A DNA stretch of 64,000 nucleotides from Flavobacterium noncentrifugens (GTDB lineage Bacteria > Bacteroidota > Bacteroidia > Flavobacteriales > Flavobacteriaceae). The translations under genes and the position numbers were made by a program. Positions 60,103-64,000 of this stretch are shown piece after piece. How positions within the stretch are numbered: position 1 is the stretch's first letter; each line of letters begins with the position of its first letter. Under the pieces are notes generated by a model. That model saw only the letters and a list, made by a program, of their open reading frames with translations, made no database searches and was not told the origin of the DNA. The DNA lies in NCBI RefSeq assembly GCF_900100375.1, contig NZ_FNEZ01000003.1:282183-346182 (forward strand), in the 5' to 3' direction.

Positions 60103-62919
60103 TCATATTGAAAGAATGTACTCAACAAGTCCCTGTTCATGCGACAAATCCATTTTTTTACGCAAACGATATCGTTTTATCTCCACGCTTCGTACTGAAA
60201 TGTTTAATAAAGGTGCAATTTCCTTTGATGAAAGGTTTAGTCTAAGGTATGCACAAAGCCTTAAATCATTTGGTGTAAGTGACGGATGTGCGAATTTGAC
60301 TTTCTTCAGAAAATCTTTATCAGCGTTGTCAAAAGCTTCTTTGAAAACATTCCAAGTATCTTCTTCACTGATGTTTCTATTGATGGTTGTAATTACCGAT
60401 CTGATGTTTTTACTGCTATCATCTGAATTTTTCTTCAGGTCTTCCTTAATCAAAGCGAGCAATTCATTTTTCTTGATCAGGCTCATCGTAGAAACGGCAA
60501 GTTCCCTGTTTTTCGCATCAAAATCCTGCGCCAATTGTTCATTGCGGAGTTTCATCAATTGCTGCTCATTCTCAAGTTCCTTAATTTCCAGCAAAAGATT
60601 GTTTTCTTCGATGAGTTTTTCACGCTGCTTCTGGTAATAATTTTTATAAGCCTTATTGATAAAATGCGCCGCTACCAATAGTAAAATAAGGTAAATCAAT
60701 ATCGCAAAATTCGTGGCATACCAAGGTTTAAGGATTTTAAAATGATATGCAACCGTGTTTTCGGGAGCTGAATTCGCGATTTTTGCACGCACTTTAAACG
60801 TATAATCCCCAGGAGGAAGATTTTTAAAATTTATCGTTGGCTTCGCACTCCATTCACTCCATTGTTCCTGATTTCCCTCGAGCAAATATTGGTATTCGGC
60901 GCTGATGTACTTGTTGTATTCGGGAACTGTATAAGTAAACGTAATGTTATTTTCATCATAATGAAACTCGCCTTCTTCAGAGATGGGCCTGTTTGAAAAT
61001 TTCTCATTCAGTTTGTTGCTGCTGATTTTCGAAATCGACACGCTATAATTCTTAAAACTCAGGTCGTTGATGTTGATCGTGTAGTAACCATCTGTAGTTC
61101 CGATGAGGTAAATAGCGTTTGTCAATTGGGTGATATTTTCATATCCAAGCATCGAATTGGTCAGTGAAGCCGGGATTGGAATTGCATTTTGCTTGAGTTC
61201 ACTACTGAGTTTGCTCAGCGAAAAATAATGAATGTAACTCTTAGAAAACAACCACAATTTATTCGAATTGTCAATGATCAACTTCCCTGAGGTATATTCA
61301 TCATTTTCAAAAACAGCACTTAAAAATTGATCCTTTTTAAATTGTTTTGTCGCCTCATCGAGTTTAAAAATACCGTCTTTACAGGCATAATAAATGACAT
61401 TATTGAATTTTGCCAAACTTGCATTCTTTCCCTTTTTCGGAGAAGTATAAGTAATGAAATGAGTCGTCATTTTTTGAAATAGCGCATCCAATTGCAGCCT
61501 GAAAACACCTTTATATTCATGGCTGACATAAATTTCGCGCGCATTGTTAATTTCGAAATATTTGGACGAATAATCGAACCCAGAGATTTTATTGCGGAAA
61601 ATCCATTGTCCGTCTATCTTCTGCAAAATTGAAAGTCCATAATAATTTCCCTGCAGCAGCAATTCGGGATGGTTTGGAATCGTTTCAAATTTCCAGGTTC
61701 CGGATTGCATGAAAATATTTCTGGCACTGCCGTTTTCTACTAGGAATGTTCCGGAATCATGGCCGCAAAAAATCGTGTTTTCATATTCAAAAAGCGACCA
61801 AACCTGCCCTTTTGTCCCTGGAATGAATTTAAATTCCTGGCTGGTTTCATAGCCTTTATAAAACAATCCCTGGTTGGTCCCGATATACAAAATGCCGTTA
61901 TGCAGCAACGAAGTATATACGGTTCCGAAGCTTCCCGTGTCATCAGAAAAACTTTTTACCGGCGACTGCAAGTTGATGCAATTGATGCCGTTGTCTAATC
62001 CGATCCAAAGATTTTTGTCAGCATCTTCAAATAATGAAAGCGCTGTATTGTTGCTCAGGCCGCGGTTTTGCGTCAGATGGTATTTAATTTTTCCGTCTTT
62101 GGTAAGGATGAAAACGCCATTTGAAACGGTACCAAGCGCGTAACTTCCGTCAGATAAGAATTCGCTGCTGTAAATGCTGCTCGCCGCAAGTTCTGATTCG
62201 GCTTCGGTAGCAAATTTGGACAAACTTCCGTTGATCAACTTGTAGAATCCGCTGAGCTGCGTTTGGATCAGCAAACCTTCATCACTCGAAAATACGTTGA
62301 CAATCTTACTGAATTTTAAAATCGGGTCATTTGAAACCAGTTTGCTTTTGCCATTTTCAATTTCAAAAAGTCCTTCATTGATTGTATGAAAATAGATCGA
62401 ATTGTTGGCTCGAAAAGATTTCAGCACACCATTTTTCGGGGCAATGATGTTGAATTTCCCGGTTTTCGTATCGTAAATATAAATCCTGTCGAGCGACTGA
62501 AAGATCACCCATTGGTCATAATTGACGATATTCCAGAATTGTTCGTCGTCCTGAATTTTATTTTTAATGGTTTTGCTAAGAGAAGTATATTTGAGTTGCC
62601 CATTAGTTTGCCTGTTCCAAAAACCAAATTCCATGTAACAACCTGTATATATCTTGTTTTCGATTACTTTTACAGATCTGATAATGGTTTCGTTTGGAGA
62701 CGGATACAACGTCCAGTTCGAGCCGTTAAATTCAAGCAATCCCTCATTATTGGCAAAAAACAAAAAATGATTGTCGTCCTGTGACATCATCCAGTTTTGA
62801 TTTCCCGCTCCATACGTTGACGGACTGTATCTTACAATAGGCGGCAATTCCTGGGAAAATCCAAAAAAAAATGTCAAGAAAAGTGAAAAAGTATATAAGA
62901 ATCGTATTTTTTTTTGCAT
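60103..62919 (-). CDS. One-component membrane-spanning regulator: beta-propeller, Y_Y_Y, LuxR-type HTH
   Basis: 938 residues. A signal peptide (to GFSQ) leads into a large periplasmic beta-propeller region (about 25-620), a Y_Y_Y-type immunoglobulin domain (about 640-715), one membrane helix (about 733-757), a coiled coil (about 760-815) and a C-terminal LuxR/GerE-type helix-turn-helix (LNLSSKEIAPLLNISVRSVEIKRYRLRK, from about 890). No kinase or receiver domain, unlike hybrid two-component systems. It most likely senses glucan fragments in the periplasm and activates the adjacent susC operon. Confidence 0.9.
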   Translation of the reverse strand: MQKKIRFLYTFSLFLTFFFGFSQELPPIVRYSPSTYGAGNQNWMMSQDDNHFLFFANNEGLLEFNGSNWTLYPSPNETIIRSVKVIENKIYTGCYMEFGFWNRQTNGQLKYTSLSKTIKNKIQDDEQFWNIVNYDQWVIFQSLDRIYIYDTKTGKFNIIAPKNGVLKSFRANNSIYFHTINEGLFEIENGKSKLVSNDPILKFSKIVNVFSSDEGLLIQTQLSGFYKLINGSLSKFATEAESELAASSIYSSEFLSDGSYALGTVSNGVFILTKDGKIKYHLTQNRGLSNNTALSLFEDADKNLWIGLDNGINCINLQSPVKSFSDDTGSFGTVYTSLLHNGILYIGTNQGLFYKGYETSQEFKFIPGTKGQVWSLFEYENTIFCGHDSGTFLVENGSARNIFMQSGTWKFETIPNHPELLLQGNYYGLSILQKIDGQWIFRNKISGFDYSSKYFEINNAREIYVSHEYKGVFRLQLDALFQKMTTHFITYTSPKKGKNASLAKFNNVIYYACKDGIFKLDEATKQFKKDQFLSAVFENDEYTSGKLIIDNSNKLWLFSKSYIHYFSLSKLSSELKQNAIPIPASLTNSMLGYENITQLTNAIYLIGTTDGYYTININDLSFKNYSVSISKISSNKLNEKFSNRPISEEGEFHYDENNITFTYTVPEYNKYISAEYQYLLEGNQEQWSEWSAKPTINFKNLPPGDYTFKVRAKIANSAPENTVAYHFKILKPWYATNFAILIYLILLLVAAHFINKAYKNYYQKQREKLIEENNLLLEIKELENEQQLMKLRNEQLAQDFDAKNRELAVSTMSLIKKNELLALIKEDLKKNSDDSSKNIRSVITTINRNISEEDTWNVFKEAFDNADKDFLKKVKFAHPSLTPNDLRLCAYLRLNLSSKEIAPLLNISVRSVEIKRYRLRKKMDLSHEQGLVEYILSI

Positions 62920-63000
62920 GTGAAGACGTTGGTAACAGATGATTTTGAAGCTAAAGGTAGCGATATTTGATTTACAAAAACAACTGCAATTTTTTCAAAC

Positions 63001-63038
63001 AAAAAAAGCACGTTTCCATTAAAAAACGTGCTTTTTTA
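63001..63038 (-). terminator. Terminator after the secreted T9SS protein
   Basis: AAAAAAGCACGTTT pairs with AAACGTGCTTTTTT (nearly perfect, allowing for loop bases). It lies between the reverse gene ending at 63055 and the regulator start at 62919, separating the two transcripts. Confidence 0.85.
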
Positions 63039-63054
63039 ACTAACTCAACTTAAT

Positions 63055-63897
63055 TCAATTCTTAACAATTCTTGTGGTTTTGGTTTTTCCGGCTATGGTT
63101 GATTTTACAATGTAAATTCCGTTTTGAAGGTTTGAAATATTAACATTTACTAAAGAAGCCGATGGATTTCTTGACATGATTTCCTGACCTAAGATGTTAT
63201 AAACAGCGATATTCTCAATATTTTTTGCCGCTTGGATTGTGATGTTATCCGATGCTGGGTTCGGGAAAATTTCAAAGTTTTCATTTGAAAATTGACTCAC
63301 GGCTAAAGCTGCCGGAATTACCCTTGCATTGCCAAGTTCATCCGCATGTGCTGGATTTCCATTTAAACCAGTAACAGAAAAACCGTATTGTACCAGCAAA
63401 CCTGCAGGAATATTTGGAGCTGTAATTGAGAAAGTTTGCCCAGCGACAAGCGGCGTTGTAACAAGCACATCTGTAGAGTAGCCATTTGCAGGGTTCAGTC
63501 CTTTTATAAATGCGATGACCGTATAACCCGAAGCAAAGGAATTGCTCTCAACTGTAGCAGTAAATGTCAGTGTCTGGCCTGCAAGTGCAGCATTTTCAAC
63601 GAAAGTGTTTCCTTCGAAGGTTTTATTACCCAGTTCGCCATTCGACCAGTAAGGATCTGAAGCATTGTACGTATTAAAATTCGGATAAAGCGTGACTGAA
63701 ATAGGATCGACTACTGATTTCAAATCTGCCAATGCCCAACCGTTTCCAAATTGGTAGGCACCATTGTCAAAAATATTGGCATAACCTATCCAGGCTGCAC
63801 TGCCATCGACAGTAACAGTCGTTTGTGCATTGCTGTGAGGCGCAAATGCAAAAATGCAAACAGCAAGCATTGCAACAGCATGTAATTTTGTTTTCAT
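63055..63897 (-). CDS. T9SS-sorted secreted protein
   Basis: 280 residues. Signal peptide (to SNAQ); a beta-rich body (about 28-205) with many W, N and G residues, WIGYANIFDNGAYQFGNGWAL near the start; and a C-terminal type IX sorting domain (FEIFPNPASDNITIQ...LQNGIYIVKS...TRIVKN). I do not recognise the body domain; a carbohydrate-binding role is possible given the neighbouring PUL but is not shown. It has its own terminator and so is not part of the PUL operon. Confidence 0.85.
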   Translation of the reverse strand: MKTKLHAVAMLAVCIFAFAPHSNAQTTVTVDGSAAWIGYANIFDNGAYQFGNGWALADLKSVVDPISVTLYPNFNTYNASDPYWSNGELGNKTFEGNTFVENAALAGQTLTFTATVESNSFASGYTVIAFIKGLNPANGYSTDVLVTTPLVAGQTFSITAPNIPAGLLVQYGFSVTGLNGNPAHADELGNARVIPAALAVSQFSNENFEIFPNPASDNITIQAAKNIENIAVYNILGQEIMSRNPSASLVNVNISNLQNGIYIVKSTIAGKTKTTRIVKN

Positions 63898-64000
63898 AAT
63901 GATAAAGATTTAAGTTAGTAATGTTTGTTAAAAGTATTTGATTTTTAAACGTTTGGTTCAAAACAGCATTATATAGAAACTATACATTAATCAAAAAGAT

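Noticed and set aside
60116..60637. 173-codon forward ORF inside the regulator
   Set aside because: Antisense to the LuxR-type HTH and coiled-coil region; low-complexity Ser/Phe/Leu composition.

Overview
The window looks like a chromosomal segment of a Flavobacteriaceae member, most likely the genus Flavobacterium. The evidence is gene content (SusC/SusD pair, type IX secretion C-terminal sorting domains, DUF6095, DUF6146, DUF6787 and DUF937 families, a TIGR02757/DUF2400 protein, parE followed by parC) and many Bacteroidetes-type -7 boxes (TAnnTTTG) ahead of genes. It carries about 60 protein genes. I see no rRNA, tRNA, CRISPR array, transposase or phage gene; apart from dispersed short repeats it reads as core chromosome plus one polysaccharide utilisation locus (PUL).

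Layout. 1-6.7 kb: the N-terminal part of a large secreted beta-helix protein, a FAD-dependent oxidoreductase-like protein, and a receiver-only response regulator whose 3' end overlaps a multi-PAS histidine kinase. 7-12.8 kb: murQ with four small genes in an operon, then lipoproteins and a TerC membrane protein. 12.9-19.9 kb: topoisomerase IV (parE, parC), a periplasmic transglutaminase-like protein, a TIGR02117 protein and an FMN reductase. 20-28 kb: ychF, a ferredoxin, a LuxC-like acyl-CoA reductase, a T9SS-exported protein, serC, serA and a DUF937 protein. 28-37 kb: small membrane proteins and lipoproteins, msrA, a LolD-like ATPase, a polytopic membrane protein, the DUF2400 protein, a 21-bp tandem repeat, a cytosolic protein with a carboxypeptidase-regulatory-like domain, and a DEAD-box helicase. 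37-48.7 kb: a lactonase-fold protein, an operon of a BatA/VWA protein with a pseudo-dihydroorotase, a small membrane protein and an esterase, an MBL-fold hydrolase operon, a conserved 486-residue protein of unknown role, bcp, a VOC protein, an endonuclease III lacking its Fe-S cluster, a 47-residue protein and an ECF sigma factor.

48.9-62.9 kb is a PUL read leftward: a one-component membrane-spanning regulator, SusC, SusD, a PKD-containing surface binding lipoprotein, a GH16 lipoprotein, a GH3 beta-glucosidase and a second GH16. The GH16/GH3/GH16 set fits laminarin (beta-1,3-glucan): surface GH16 cuts the polymer, SusCD imports oligosaccharides, and the second GH16 and GH3 finish hydrolysis. 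A T9SS-sorted secreted protein lies beyond it.

The least explained material is between and inside familiar genes. Five copies of an imperfectly palindromic element lie in intergenic gaps, with stems that covary between copies and one shared orientation. Two further hairpin families mark convergent gene ends. Several proteins keep their family fold but lack the defining residues: a histidine kinase with Asn at the phosphoacceptor position, a dihydroorotase homologue without its metal-binding histidines, and an Nth without its four cysteines. Two genes appear to start at TTG just downstream of a promoter box.
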